From an uncultured Flavobacteriales bacterium (GTDB lineage Bacteria > Bacteroidota > Bacteroidia > Flavobacteriales_D > Parvicellaceae), in NCBI GenBank assembly GCA_943787535.1, contig CALSMU010000007.1, forward strand, positions 62,001 to 126,000: a stretch of DNA of 64,000 nucleotides, read 5' to 3'. Shown here one piece after another: positions 16,378-26,026 of this stretch. Position 1 is the stretch's first letter, and each line of letters begins with the position of its first letter. The translations under genes and the position numbers were made by a program. The notes beneath the pieces are model-generated. The model made no database searches and was not told where the DNA came from. It saw only the letters and a program-made list of their open reading frames with translations.

Positions 16378-19047
16378 ATGTGGCAGAAAGTAGCAAAAGG
16401 TATATTACGAAATAGGTTAGCAATTCTGATTGGAATTCTATGTCTTACGCTGTTCCTGGGGTATTTTACTAAGTCCATTAAAATTATGTATGAATTTGGG
16501 GGATTACTCCCAAAGACAGATTCTACCAATATTGTTTACCAGGAATTTAGAAAGGATTTCGGTCAAGATGGATTGGTTGTTGTAATTGCAAATACAAGTG
16601 AAGACTTCTATGAAAAGGATAACTTCAGGGATTGGTATGAGCTAGGTAATCGCTTGAAAAAACTAAAAGTACATGTTGAAGGAACACCAAATGAAGATTC
16701 TGTTTCAGCAATTGACTCCGTTTTTTCTGAAGCGCATTTATTCAACATTTACAAAAATGATTCGCTCAAAAAATTCGAGTTAAATCCATTATTTACCAGT
16801 TTTCCAAAAAACCAAAAAGCGGTAGATAGTATTAAAAATTTGGTTTATTCTCTTCCTTTTTATCGCAATATGATTTACAAGGATAGCTCTAATCTTCATA
16901 TTATGATGGTTTTTGTAAACGAGCCTATTTTTAATTCAAAAAACAGAGGTTCTTTGGTTTTTGACATAGCTGCAATAGCGGAAGAGTATACCGACACCTT
17001 GGGAGAGTTAAGGTATTCAGGATTGCCCTATATCCGATCTGTAACGATGAAAAAGGTCACAGATGAATTATCCATTTTTATATTGTTAACCATATTAATT
17101 ACCTCTCTCTTGCTTTTTATGTTCTTTAGATCTGTAAAGGTTGTTTTAGTGTCAATGGTTGTTGTAATTATTGGTGTTATTTGGTCTGTTGGCTCGATTG
17201 GATTAATAGGTTTTGAGTTAACAGGTTTAATGGGGCTAATCCCTCCCTTAATGATAGTTATTGGAATTCCGAATTGTATTTATCTAATAAATAAATATCA
17301 GCAAGAATTTAAAATTCATGGGAATAAGGCAAAAGCACTTTCTCGTGCGATTGGAAAAGTTGGTAATGCAACTTTGTTAACTAACGCTACAACTGCAATG
17401 GGTTTTGGGACATTTGTTTTTACCAAAGCAGATATGATGAAGGAGTTTGGAATAATTGCTGCCATAAATATTTTAGCAATGTTTTTCTTGTCAATATTAA
17501 TTGTGCCGATTATATATAGTTATTTAGGATCTCCAAAAGCAAAGCACGTTAAACACCTCGATAAAAAATGGCTTTATGTGGTTGTAGATAGATTAGTGCT
17601 TTGGACTACTAAATATAGAAACCTTGTTTATACTATCACTGTTGCTATTATTACTGTAGGGATCTATGGGATGTCGCAAATGCGCTTATCAGGAAATATT
17701 GTAGATGATCTTCCTAAACATGATGTTGTTGTTCAGGACTTGAAGTTTTATGAAGAACAGCTTAATGGCGTAATGCCATTTGAAATAGTATTTAAATCAC
17801 AAGATACTATTTACAAGGATTTGAATTTATTGAATAAAATCGATTCCGTTCAGAAAACTTTATTGACAGAGGATAAGCTATCAAAATCCATTTCCATTGT
17901 AGATGCTGTAAAATATTTAAATCAAGTTTATAAAAGGGGAAAAGAAAAGCATTATCGATTGGATCTTAAAACCTTAGGAAAGATAAAGGAAAAAGGATAC
18001 TTCGAGAATACATTTAAGATTAAAAGTGCACAATCGGATACCTCAGGAAGATTGGTAAATGGGTTTTTGGATTCAACCATGCATAAAACAAGAGTAACGG
18101 TGCAAATTGCTGATATAGGAACAGACTCTATGTCTTCTTTAGTGGAAAGGGTTGAAGCGAAAATCGATAAAATAATTTTTGCGGAAGCTAATATGTTAAA
18201 TCAGGCTTTTACGGAAAGTGATTTGGATAAACGAGATACTGTTTTGAAGAACCTTTATAATGATTATACTTATGTAATCCATAATTTGAAACAAAAGCTA
18301 ATAGAAGAGGATCCTAGTTTGGAAAATGTGTTTGATGCAGAAGAGGAGGAAGATACGATTTATGCTTTTCATAGGGTAGAGGGTTTTGAAAGTTTAATTA
18401 GAGGCGTAGTGAAATCCTCTCAAAATGAATATTACATCACAGGAACGGGTATTCAGTTTACAACTGGAACTACTTATTTGGTTAAAAATCTGTTTATCAG
18501 TCTTGCAATAGCCATTTTTGTAATAGCGATCTTAATGTCCTTTTTATTCCGCTCCTGGAGAATGGTTTTAGTCTCACTACTACCCAATTTAGTTCCACTA
18601 ATAATAACAGCTGCTATTATGGGGTTTGCTGGTATCCCAATTAAACCATCAACAATATTAGTGTTTAGTATAGCTTTCGGAATTTCTGTAGATGATACAA
18701 TTCACTTTTTAGCAAAGTATAGAATGGAACTCAAAACAAGCAAATGGAATATTAAACAAGCTGTTCTTATTGCCTTAAGAGAAACAGGTGTTAGTATGAT
18801 ATACACTTCAATTATTCTATTTTTTGGCTTTGGAATTTTTGTTGCATCTGATTTTGGAGGAACACAAGCACTTGGGTTATTGGTAGCAACTACCTTGTTT
18901 ACGGCAATGCTAGCTAATTTAGTGTTACTTCCTTCATTGTTGCTATCTCTTGAAAAAAGAATAACTACAAAAGCATTTAAAGAACCTCTTCTAGAATTAT
19001 TCGATGAAGAAGAAGATATAGAGTTTGAAGAACTGAAAATTAAATAA
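16378..19047 (+). CDS. RND/MMPL-family transporter
   Basis: The 889-residue protein has two repeats, each a lone membrane helix, a large periplasmic loop and a bundle of five helices. Helix 1 is at about 12-30; bundle 1 lies at about 236-400 with a long periplasmic loop before it; bundle 2 lies near 710-860 with the conserved FGISVDDTIHFLAKYRMELK. This is the COG1033 (Patched/MMPL-like) type rather than AcrB type. Such proteins are thought to move lipids or hopanoid-like molecules by proton motive force. It lies 3 bp before rfbA, in an apparent operon with a polyprenyl synthetase, which fits a cell-envelope role. Confidence 0.88.
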   Translation: MWQKVAKGILRNRLAILIGILCLTLFLGYFTKSIKIMYEFGGLLPKTDSTNIVYQEFRKDFGQDGLVVVIANTSEDFYEKDNFRDWYELGNRLKKLKVHVEGTPNEDSVSAIDSVFSEAHLFNIYKNDSLKKFELNPLFTSFPKNQKAVDSIKNLVYSLPFYRNMIYKDSSNLHIMMVFVNEPIFNSKNRGSLVFDIAAIAEEYTDTLGELRYSGLPYIRSVTMKKVTDELSIFILLTILITSLLLFMFFRSVKVVLVSMVVVIIGVIWSVGSIGLIGFELTGLMGLIPPLMIVIGIPNCIYLINKYQQEFKIHGNKAKALSRAIGKVGNATLLTNATTAMGFGTFVFTKADMMKEFGIIAAINILAMFFLSILIVPIIYSYLGSPKAKHVKHLDKKWLYVVVDRLVLWTTKYRNLVYTITVAIITVGIYGMSQMRLSGNIVDDLPKHDVVVQDLKFYEEQLNGVMPFEIVFKSQDTIYKDLNLLNKIDSVQKTLLTEDKLSKSISIVDAVKYLNQVYKRGKEKHYRLDLKTLGKIKEKGYFENTFKIKSAQSDTSGRLVNGFLDSTMHKTRVTVQIADIGTDSMSSLVERVEAKIDKIIFAEANMLNQAFTESDLDKRDTVLKNLYNDYTYVIHNLKQKLIEEDPSLENVFDAEEEEDTIYAFHRVEGFESLIRGVVKSSQNEYYITGTGIQFTTGTTYLVKNLFISLAIAIFVIAILMSFLFRSWRMVLVSLLPNLVPLIITAAIMGFAGIPIKPSTILVFSIAFGISVDDTIHFLAKYRMELKTSKWNIKQAVLIALRETGVSMIYTSIILFFGFGIFVASDFGGTQALGLLVATTLFTAMLANLVLLPSLLLSLEKRITTKAFKEPLLELFDEEEDIEFEELKIK

Positions 19048-19050
19048 ATC

Positions 19051-19914
19051 ATGAAAGGAATTATATTAGCTGGAGGGTCCGGAACAAGACTTCACCCTTT
19101 GACTTTAGCAGTAAGTAAACAACTAATGCCGGTTTATAACAAGCCGATGATTTACTACCCTCTTTCTACATTGATGATTGCAGGAATAAATGAAATTTTA
19201 ATAATTACGACGCCGCATGATCAGCATGCTTTTCAGCTGCTGCTTGGTGATGGAAAAAAATTGGGTTGTAAGTTTACCTATGCTGTTCAGTCAGAACCAA
19301 ATGGTTTGGCGCAAGCATTTGTTATTGGTAAACAATTCATTGGAAAAGAGAAAGTGGCGCTGGTTTTAGGAGATAATATATTCTTTGGTACTGGAATGGG
19401 TAAATTGTTGAGGTCAAGTCAAAATCCAGATGGAGGTCTTGTTTTTGCTTACCATGTTTCTGACCCAGAAAGATATGGCGTTGTTCATTTTGATGATGAA
19501 AACAAGGTTTTGTCGATTGAAGAAAAACCGGAAAATCCAAAATCAAATTATGCTGTACCTGGTTTGTATTTTTACGACAATGATGTTGTAGAGATTGCAG
19601 AAAATTTAGAGCCTAGTTCTCGAGGGGAATATGAAATTACAGATGTTAATAAAGAATATTTGCGAAGAGGTAAGCTCAAAGTTCAAACACTTGAAAGAGG
19701 AACAGCTTGGTTAGATACAGGTACTTTCACTTCTTTAATGCAAGCGAGTAGTTATGTTCAAACTATCGAAGAAAGGCAAGGTTTAGGTGTAGGGTGTATT
19801 GAAGCTGTAGCATACGCAAGAGGTTATATAAATGATGAACAGTTAAAGGAAATAGCTCTACCATTAATGAAAAGTGGTTATGGTAAATATTTGATGAGTT
19901 TGATAAAGGAGTAA
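19051..19914 (+). CDS. rfbA: Glucose-1-phosphate thymidylyltransferase
   Basis: The 287-residue enzyme makes dTDP-glucose from glucose-1-phosphate and dTTP, the first step to dTDP-rhamnose. Seen: the nucleotide-binding signature [16 protein letters not shown] (3-18), the lysine in [25 protein letters not shown], and the C-terminal FTSLMQAS region. Length fits the short RmlA form. No rfbB, rfbC or rfbD is nearby. Its stop shares a base with the start of the next gene (TAATG), so translation is probably coupled. Confidence 0.95.
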   Translation: MKGIILAGGSGTRLHPLTLAVSKQLMPVYNKPMIYYPLSTLMIAGINEILIITTPHDQHAFQLLLGDGKKLGCKFTYAVQSEPNGLAQAFVIGKQFIGKEKVALVLGDNIFFGTGMGKLLRSSQNPDGGLVFAYHVSDPERYGVVHFDDENKVLSIEEKPENPKSNYAVPGLYFYDNDVVEIAENLEPSSRGEYEITDVNKEYLRRGKLKVQTLERGTAWLDTGTFTSLMQASSYVQTIEERQGLGVGCIEAVAYARGYINDEQLKEIALPLMKSGYGKYLMSLIKE

Positions 19915-20882
19915 TGAGAACGATAGGAGAGTATCAAGAGATTATTTTTAAAGAAATTGAGAAATTTCAAAAGGAAAACAAAGATTTTTCGCTGTACAAA
20001 CCGGTGAATTATATTCTTGATTTAGGGGGGAAAAGGTTGCGGCCTGTGTTAACTTTATTGGCAACTGATTTATTTGAAGGTATCGTTTCTGATTCAATTA
20101 AACCCGCTCTAGGAATAGAAGTGTTTCATAATTTTACACTTTTGCATGATGATATCATGGATAACGCCCCTATAAGAAGGGGACAGGCTGCAGTTCATGA
20201 AAAATGGAATGTGAATGCAGCCATTCTTTCTGGTGATGTAATGTTTGTTCAAGCATTTACCTTGGTCACATCTTGTAAAAATGAATCTCTTAGAGATGTT
20301 TTGGATTTGTTTAATATAACTGCGGTAGAAGTTTGTGAAGGGCAACAGCTTGATATGGATTTTGAGTCTAGGAATGATGTAAGTATTGACGAATACATAG
20401 AAATGATTCGCTTAAAAACCTCTGTGTTGGTTGCTTGTGCCCTCAAATTAGGTGCTGTTTTAGCGGGTGCACCAAAAGAAGATGCTGAAAAACTATATGA
20501 TTTCGGGTTGAATTTAGGAATTGCTTTTCAAATAAAAGATGATATTTTGGATGTCTTTGGCGATGCTGCCTTGGTGGGTAAAAAAGTGGGTGGAGATATT
20601 TTAGCAAATAAAAAGACATATTTGTTATTGAGAGCACTAGAAGATGCAGATGAAAGTCAAAATACCCTTCTAAAAAGTTGGCTTTCAAAACAGAGTAGTG
20701 TTGAGAAAGTTGCCGCGGTTACCGAAATTTTTGAAACTTTATCAGTAAAGGAAAAAGCGGATGAAGTTATGGATGGCTACTACCAAAAATCAATAGAAGC
20801 CTTAGATGCTATTCAAATTGATGATTCTAAGAAAAAGTATCTACATGGATTTGCTGCAGGGCTTATGAATCGAACCTTTTAG
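19914..20882 (+). CDS. Polyprenyl (isoprenyl) diphosphate synthase
   Basis: This 322-residue trans-prenyltransferase has both aspartate-rich motifs: LLHDDIMDNAPIRRG near residue 77 and FQIKDDILDVFGD near 204. The upstream GGKRLRP binds the allylic and isopentenyl diphosphates. It condenses IPP onto an allylic primer for quinones or other isoprenoids; chain length cannot be read with certainty. It overlaps rfbA by one base and ends the rfbA operon. No terminator is visible in the 23 bp before the convergent lipoprotein gene. Confidence 0.93.
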   Translation: MRTIGEYQEIIFKEIEKFQKENKDFSLYKPVNYILDLGGKRLRPVLTLLATDLFEGIVSDSIKPALGIEVFHNFTLLHDDIMDNAPIRRGQAAVHEKWNVNAAILSGDVMFVQAFTLVTSCKNESLRDVLDLFNITAVEVCEGQQLDMDFESRNDVSIDEYIEMIRLKTSVLVACALKLGAVLAGAPKEDAEKLYDFGLNLGIAFQIKDDILDVFGDAALVGKKVGGDILANKKTYLLLRALEDADESQNTLLKSWLSKQSSVEKVAAVTEIFETLSVKEKADEVMDGYYQKSIEALDAIQIDDSKKKYLHGFAAGLMNRTF

Positions 20883-20905
20883 GACAGTGTACTGCGTTAA
20901 TAGAA

Positions 20906-21274
20906 TTATTGTCTAATTAAAATTTTCCAAACATTATTTTCAGAAAAAAGTTCTTTCATTTTTAATGTGTCATTATTAAGTACATAGAGGTATTTAATTC
21001 TATTCTTGATTAAAATAGTATCACTATGAGAAGTATATTCCATGGTTCCTAATTTTTTGAATGTTTTATCAGAAATTGAAATTTCAGAATTAGAAAATTC
21101 CCAATATTTTTCTTGATCAACAAAACCACCTGAAATTAGCCCTTTTTTTTCTGAACTTTCCCAACCAATATAACCCCAGGTTCCATTAATTTCAGTTTTT
21201 TGTTCACTGCATGACAAAAAACTTAAAATACTAAAAAAGATAACTATTTTATTAAATATTATTTTATGTTTTAT
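20906..21274 (-). CDS. Small lipoprotein with no legal start codon upstream of its signal peptide
   Basis: The obvious legal start is a TTG at 21217, which gives 103 residues beginning SCSEQKTEINGTWGYI. Reading further upstream in the same frame gives KHKIIFNKIVIFFSILSFL followed by SCSEQ, a textbook lipoprotein signal with a lipobox. An in-frame stop lies further up, and no ATG, GTG or TTG is found before that signal. The codon at 21274-21272 is ATA and is placed exactly where an ATG would be expected. Either ATA is used as a start, or the start was lost by a single A-for-G change. The mature part looks like a lipocalin-type fragment (NGTWGYIGWE). Confidence 0.5.
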   Translation of the reverse strand: MKHKIIFNKIVIFFSILSFLSCSEQKTEINGTWGYIGWESSEKKGLISGGFVDQEKYWEFSNSEISISDKTFKKLGTMEYTSHSDTILIKNRIKYLYVLNNDTLKMKELFSENNVWKILIRQ

Positions 21275-21308
21275 GAGCCAATAATTCTTTTTTGATTCGT
21301 AAAGTTAA

Positions 21309-21668
21309 TCAATTCTTATGCTTTTTATAAACCCACAACCCGCCATATATCATTACGACTTGCAATGCAATTCTCACAAAAGCTATCGTTTTAGTGCCAA
21401 TGAAGGGGTCTTCTTTAAACATGTCCCAGATATGAATAGGTAGAAAGATAATCATCAAAATCATAAAAGCGAGTCCTCCATACTTTCTATATTTCGGAAT
21501 TAACAAAGCAATACCGATGCCTAATTCAGTTATCATCGCTAATAAATGAGCTATAAATTCTGAAATAAAACTCGGGATTAGTGCTGAATACAATTCAGGA
21601 AAGGCAACATGGCCAATAGCACCTAAAATCATGACTACTGCAATAAATATTGAAATGATTTTCTTCAT
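21309..21668 (-). CDS. DoxX-like four-helix membrane protein
   Basis: This 119-residue protein has four predicted membrane helices (about 3-20, 40-58, 66-83 and 93-112). The DoxX pattern is visible: an FPELYSALIPSF loop after helix 1 and ELGIGIALLIPKYRKYGG before helix 3. DoxX-like proteins are small inner-membrane proteins linked loosely to redox balance; no specific role can be given. It is monocistronic, with about 220 bp of empty sequence upstream. Confidence 0.75.
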   Translation of the reverse strand: MKKIISIFIAVVMILGAIGHVAFPELYSALIPSFISEFIAHLLAMITELGIGIALLIPKYRKYGGLAFMILMIIFLPIHIWDMFKEDPFIGTKTIAFVRIALQVVMIYGGLWVYKKHKN

Positions 21669-21891
21669 TTTTTGAGTTGATATAAGGATAAGAGGATTAA
21701 TTACTTCACCAAAAATATTTTAGCTAAATTAAGCACAAACGGGTTGGTAGGCAAGTTTGTTTTCTTTAGCGTTTGTTGCATAAAATTTCTTTTACCTAAT
21801 AATTGGGAAATCCTTTCTCTGAAAAAGAAATAGAGAGAAAATGATTAGGAATTGAGTAAATCTCTTTATGTGCATTGATTGGATGAATCGC

Positions 21892-22296
21892 TTATTCTTT
21901 TCTACAAATAGGTTCTGAAAATAGTACTTTATTGTTGTTCCATTTGTAGGGGTAATATAAACCTGTAATCAGATGTTGGTTTGCTTCATGAATCTCAATA
22001 CAAATAGCGTCTTTCATATTTAATTGTGGTTTATTTAGAAAACCATCAAAACAGATAGTCCATGCTTTGATTCTCTTAATGTAAGCCAATCGATTTAATT
22101 TATTGGAAAGGTATTCAATTCTGTTTTCCTTTAGGTATAAGTTAAGTGCTGGGTCTTCTATGATTATTTCATTTTGCATATTGACAAAAGCTCCAAATGG
22201 AATCAGTGTTTGGCTGGATTCGATGATCTTTTTTGCATAAGAAAAGCAAGCTTCTTGTAAGATTAATTTCTCCTCAGTTATGTCTTGGCTGCTCAT
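21892..22296 (-). CDS. Unknown small cytoplasmic protein
   Basis: The protein has 134 residues with no signal peptide or membrane helix. It has an N-terminal helix (EEKLILQEACFSYAKKIIE) followed by an alternating beta pattern (FGAFVNMQNEIIIEDP, IKAWTICFDGFLNK, DAICIEIHEANQHLITGLYYPY). It has the look of a small alpha/beta immunity- or chaperone-like fold, but no family is recognised. It stands alone between two gene-free gaps. Confidence 0.5.
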   Translation of the reverse strand: MSSQDITEEKLILQEACFSYAKKIIESSQTLIPFGAFVNMQNEIIIEDPALNLYLKENRIEYLSNKLNRLAYIKRIKAWTICFDGFLNKPQLNMKDAICIEIHEANQHLITGLYYPYKWNNNKVLFSEPICRKE

Positions 22297-22610
22297 TTGA
22301 TGGATAACGTTTTTTATAAGTTAAATTTTACTAACACTTGTAGATTGAGAAATGTTGTTTTAACCACATCCAATCGAAAAGCGAGTGCTTATATAGTTTC
22401 CTTTCTTTTTTACTTGGATGTATTTAGTCTTATTTTGTAATTTTTAGTTTGGACTTCAAATAATTCTAATCCAATTGTAATTCGATATTTATCGATTTAT
22501 TGAAGTTAGTTTTCGTTTTTTGAATGATGTTATTCGTTTTAATACAATCCTTCGCAATCTTTTCCTTTTCCATAGTTAGCTTGAAAATCTATTACGGAAG
22601 CATATTAGGT
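22297..22610. other. Gene-free gap of 314 bp
   Basis: No reading frame of useful length, RNA structure or repeat was seen here. The sequence is AT-rich with stop codons in all frames and has no convincing terminator hairpin. Confidence 0.5.
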
Positions 22611-23600
22611 TTACTTCCAAAGTTCAATGAGATAACGCATCACATTTTTACTACTGACACCTTCAATGGCATCCGGTGACACCTGCTCAGAAATTGATTC
22701 AATAATCGCCGGATAGCGGCTGGCATCTTCATGCTCTTTAAAATAATAAGGAACTCTTGACGGATCGGGATGATTGCCAGTAGAGAAATAATCGGCTCCA
22801 AAGCAAATGGATTTCATGCCTCCAAGTTTAATTCCGTAACTCATATGCTCGTAAAGAACATTAGGGTCTTCCTCATGTACAAAGGCCCTCAAGAAATTGA
22901 CTCCAATGATTCCGCCCCGCTCGATGATTGCTTTTGCAATGTGGTCAGGAAGGTTGCGGACATGATTGAAAATCTTTCTGTAATTTGAATGACTGGCTAG
23001 AATAGGTACATCTAAGTTGTATTTTGAGATGTAATCCAAAATATCTTCAGCTAAGGCATCACTGGCATGTGAAAAATCAACCGCAATTTTTTTCCCATTC
23101 AAGTATTGAAGTAATTTTTCTCCATCTTCCTTTAATCCTGCATCACTATTATTTCCGCCTCCAAATCTATTTTCTGTATGGTGTGTAAAACCAATATATA
23201 AGATCCGTTTTGTATTGGAGATGATTCGCTCCAATCTTTCTAAACCAATTTCCAACGGCTCATCCTCTTCGCAAAATCCGGAGGCATTTTCAATCGCTGC
23301 AATCATGCCTATTTTCGACGATGCAGCAATTTTACTCAAGGTGTTTATGTCGTGGACCAAGTTGCAATCATTCGGGTATTGGGCGAGGAAGGACGCAAAA
23401 ATCTCACTCTGTTTCAAGGCTAATGCAGTGCTTCCGTTTTCAGTAGCCGTAAAAATAGCCATGACCTGCAGCTTCACATTTCCTTCAGTCAAAGCTGGAA
23501 AAGAACAACCAATACCCTCTCTTTTGAATGGGTCTGGATTAGCCATGTTTAACATATGTGCGAGCAAATCGCAATGCAGATCAATAACTGGATACTTCAT
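22611..23600 (-). CDS. Membrane-dipeptidase-type (M19) dipeptidase
   Basis: The 329-residue metallopeptidase has the renal-dipeptidase TIM-barrel signature. Metal ligands are His and Asp of VIDLHCDLL (near residue 8), Glu in AAIENASGF, and the histidines in VDFSHAS and ASHSNYR; the catalytic-region Asp is in FGADYF. It hydrolyses dipeptides (L,D in many members). There is no signal peptide, so it is probably cytoplasmic. It starts immediately after the stop of the gene at 23601 (TAA then ATG, no gap), so the two are coupled. Confidence 0.88.
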   Translation of the reverse strand: MKYPVIDLHCDLLAHMLNMANPDPFKREGIGCSFPALTEGNVKLQVMAIFTATENGSTALALKQSEIFASFLAQYPNDCNLVHDINTLSKIAASSKIGMIAAIENASGFCEEDEPLEIGLERLERIISNTKRILYIGFTHHTENRFGGGNNSDAGLKEDGEKLLQYLNGKKIAVDFSHASDALAEDILDYISKYNLDVPILASHSNYRKIFNHVRNLPDHIAKAIIERGGIIGVNFLRAFVHEEDPNVLYEHMSYGIKLGGMKSICFGADYFSTGNHPDPSRVPYYFKEHEDASRYPAIIESISEQVSPDAIEGVSSKNVMRYLIELWK

Positions 23601-24464
23601 TTAAATATCTGATTTGTAATTGGGTTTTTTATTCATTCTATAATGTAAATTCAGAAACCGAATTCCGTAAAAATTCAGATTATGGTCAGCTCTTAATACA
23701 TTTTCTTCATCTTCGTAAACTCTAATCCATTCGTGCATTGATTTTACAAATCTTGCCCAATATTCTCCTTTTTTATTTGTCAGAGTGAAGTAAAATCCGT
23801 TGTCTCCGAATTTTTTTCCATCAGAGCAGAGTAGAAGAGAACCATCTTTTTCAACTTTCTGTGTCATAACCACGGAAGCATTACCATTGGGCAATGGAAA
23901 CACCACTTTTAGAAGTGGTGTTTCGTAATTCGGATTTTTACAAGTTGTATAAATTCCTGAATAGATAACATCGTTTGTACTTTTTATTATTCTATACCAA
24001 ATTGTCCATTTGATTTCCTTTGTCTGTTTGTCTTTTAGTTTGATTATTTCACTTTTTAGTCCTTTTGCGGTGTCAATTGAATTCAGAGGTAAATTCAGTT
24101 GTTGAAGTCGCTTACTAAAAAGCAAATAAAGAAGTTTACCAAATGGTTTAAAAATACCTTTCCATTCAGACCAAACCTCAAAATCGTAATTTGATGTGTT
24201 TTCGTAAAAGTCAGCAACTTTGTCGTTTAAACGGTTTTTGTCTTGGTCAGAAATTCCGATTTGTTCCATTTTTTTGAGAAGTCCAGAATTCGGCAAGTTT
24301 TTTTGAATTTCTAAATTCTCTTTTTCCGCTAATTCGAATATGAACTTATCTTTAATAATATCTGTATTTCCAATTGGTCCAATTAACCACTTAAAATCGT
24401 TTGGGTTTATTCTTTTCCCTGATATTTTTACCCAAATTTGAGTGATTTTATCTTGTAGTGCCAT
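23601..24464 (-). CDS. Unknown protein co-transcribed with the M19 dipeptidase
   Basis: This 287-residue soluble protein has a helical first half (GLLKKMEQIGISDQDKNRLN) and a beta-rich second half (WTIWYRIIKSTNDVIYSGIY, PLLKVVFPLPNGNASVVMTQ, DGSLLLCSDGKKFGDNGFYF). It has no membrane segments. Homologues of this shape occur in Bacteroidota, but I cannot name a function. The zero spacing to the dipeptidase start is the only functional hint. Confidence 0.6.
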   Translation of the reverse strand: MALQDKITQIWVKISGKRINPNDFKWLIGPIGNTDIIKDKFIFELAEKENLEIQKNLPNSGLLKKMEQIGISDQDKNRLNDKVADFYENTSNYDFEVWSEWKGIFKPFGKLLYLLFSKRLQQLNLPLNSIDTAKGLKSEIIKLKDKQTKEIKWTIWYRIIKSTNDVIYSGIYTTCKNPNYETPLLKVVFPLPNGNASVVMTQKVEKDGSLLLCSDGKKFGDNGFYFTLTNKKGEYWARFVKSMHEWIRVYEDEENVLRADHNLNFYGIRFLNLHYRMNKKPNYKSDI

Positions 24465-24562
24465 TAAGTTCTTTTAAATGGTTGACAACATAGGGCCCAA
24501 CCATACAAAAATAAACCAATGTGGTTTATATCTATTATGACCCTATTTCAAATGTAGTGAAT

Positions 24563-25456
24563 CTAATTGAAAATATTTTGCAGTGCATTTTTTAAATCTG
24601 AATATTCAAATTTAAACCCAGATTTTAATAATCTATCATTACTTACTCTGCTTCCTTTTAAAAGAATATCTGCCATCTCTCCATATATCGTTTTGAGAAT
24701 AAAGGAAGGTACCTTTTTTATGCGTATTTTTCTATTGAGTTGAGCTGCTATTTCATAGGTAAACTCTTTGTTCGTTGCGTGCTGTCCAGAAACAGCGTTA
24801 TATGCCTCATTCATTTCGCTAGTTAATGTATAGATATATAAATTTGCAATATCGTCTATGTGTATCCATGGCATGTATTGCTCGCCAGAGGCAAGCGGAG
24901 CACCCATCCCCATTTTAATGGAAGTGCTCATTTTTGGGATAGCTCCATTGTTCTTGTCCAGTACAATTCCTGTTCTTAATTTAACAACTCTTGCGTAAGG
25001 TTTAAAAAGATCTGCTGCATTTTCCCATTGGATGCAGCATTTAGCAATAAAATCTTCATGTGGTTGAGAGAATGCAGTGAATATTTCTTCAGTAGTTCTA
25101 GCACCATAATACCCTATTCCAGAAGCAGAAATAAAACTTTCTAATTTATCCAAAGCCTCAATGTGTTTAAAGAGTAATCGAGTGGTATGCACTCTGCTTC
25201 TAATGAGGAAGCGCTTGCGTTTGGTTGTCCAGGCTTTGTCTGCAATCCCCGCTCCGGCCAAATGAATGATATGTGTGACTTCTTCAAAACACTTTAAGTC
25301 AATTGTTCCTTTTTCCCAATCCCATTCATACGTTTTAACACCTGATTTTGAATTGCGATTTCTTGTTAGGTGAACTACTTCAACACCTTTTTCTAGTAGC
25401 AGTTGCGTTATCCTATTTCCAATTAAACCTGATCCACCTGTTATGAGAACTTTCAT
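24563..25456 (-). CDS. TIGR01777 family NAD(P)-dependent epimerase-like protein
   Basis: The 297-residue extended short-chain dehydrogenase-like protein begins with the Rossmann signature KVLITGGSGLIGNRI. Further family marks are HLAGAGIADKAWTTKRK, ISASGIGYYG and QYMPWIHIDDIANLY, and the C-terminal domain reads SGFKFEYSDLKNALQNIF. This is the YfcH/SDR39U1 family, whose substrate is unknown. It sits downstream of a lipoprotein gene with a clear terminator between, so it has its own transcript. Confidence 0.9.
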   Translation of the reverse strand: MKVLITGGSGLIGNRITQLLLEKGVEVVHLTRNRNSKSGVKTYEWDWEKGTIDLKCFEEVTHIIHLAGAGIADKAWTTKRKRFLIRSRVHTTRLLFKHIEALDKLESFISASGIGYYGARTTEEIFTAFSQPHEDFIAKCCIQWENAADLFKPYARVVKLRTGIVLDKNNGAIPKMSTSIKMGMGAPLASGEQYMPWIHIDDIANLYIYTLTSEMNEAYNAVSGQHATNKEFTYEIAAQLNRKIRIKKVPSFILKTIYGEMADILLKGSRVSNDRLLKSGFKFEYSDLKNALQNIFN

Positions 25457-25484
25457 GGTGCAAAAATGCAGATTATTCTTTAGA

Positions 25485-25524
25485 AAAAAACCGAATTAAC
25501 ATCTATAAATATCAATTCGGTTTT
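25485..25524 (-). terminator. Terminator downstream of the lipoprotein gene at 25546
   Basis: AAAACCGAATT and AATTCGGTTTT form an 11-bp perfect stem with a 16-nt loop. On the minus strand the stem ends in a run of seven T. Confidence 0.75.
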
Positions 25525-25545
25525 ACTATTTAAAGATGTTATTAG

Positions 25546-25974
25546 TTATTCTGTTAATTTACCTTTGTCTGTATTGTATTGGTATGAGATTATTTTATAG
25601 GATTCCCCACGTTTCACCATTATCAATCTTTCATAAAGCGTATGGTGTTCATAGTTGCATATGTAGTCTAATTTAACTGTGGTTATTCCATTTTTAGTTT
25701 TAATATTAAACCCTATGTCTTTTTTATATCCCAAAAATTTACCCGAAGATTCTTTGTTGGTTATTACTGCTAACCATTCCTCCTTTGTTGATATCTCAAA
25801 ACTTTCTTCGTCGATCAAACTCATGGCTTTGTCATAGTCCTTTTCAGATAAGTTTTTATAAAATTTTTCAGCTACCGATTCTGCAGCTTTGGTCTGCTCT
25901 CCGATGCCACAGCTGGTAAGAGCGGTAGTAAGCATCATCAAGGGGAAAACTGTCGTAGATAAAAGTTTTTTCAT
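25546..25974 (-). CDS. Lipoprotein with SnoaL/DUF4019-like fold
   Basis: The 142-residue protein has a lipoprotein signal ending LTTALTSCG. The mature domain (AAESVAEKFYKNLSEKDYDKAMSLIDEESF, then VKLDYICNYEHHTLYERLIM and YKIISYQYN) has the cone-like NTF2/SnoaL pattern common to small envelope lipoproteins. No catalytic role is evident. The promoter region upstream is shared with the divergent gene at 26027. Confidence 0.7.
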   Translation of the reverse strand: MKKLLSTTVFPLMMLTTALTSCGIGEQTKAAESVAEKFYKNLSEKDYDKAMSLIDEESFEISTKEEWLAVITNKESSGKFLGYKKDIGFNIKTKNGITTVKLDYICNYEHHTLYERLIMVKRGESYKIISYQYNTDKGKLTE

Positions 25975-25997
25975 TATGTTTTAGTATTAAATGATCG

Positions 25998-26017
25998 TAA
26001 ATTTGAGTCCAAAGATA
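25998..26017. promoter_or_regulatory. Face-to-face -7 boxes between the genes at 25546 and 26027
   Basis: TAAATTTG (25998-26005) matches TAnnTTTG for the plus-strand gene. TATCTTTG on the minus strand (26017-26010) matches for the lipoprotein gene. The two boxes are 4 bp apart, so the two promoters would compete. Neither has a clear TTG at the proper distance, so this is only a candidate. Confidence 0.35.
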
Positions 26018-26026
26018 TAGAATTAT

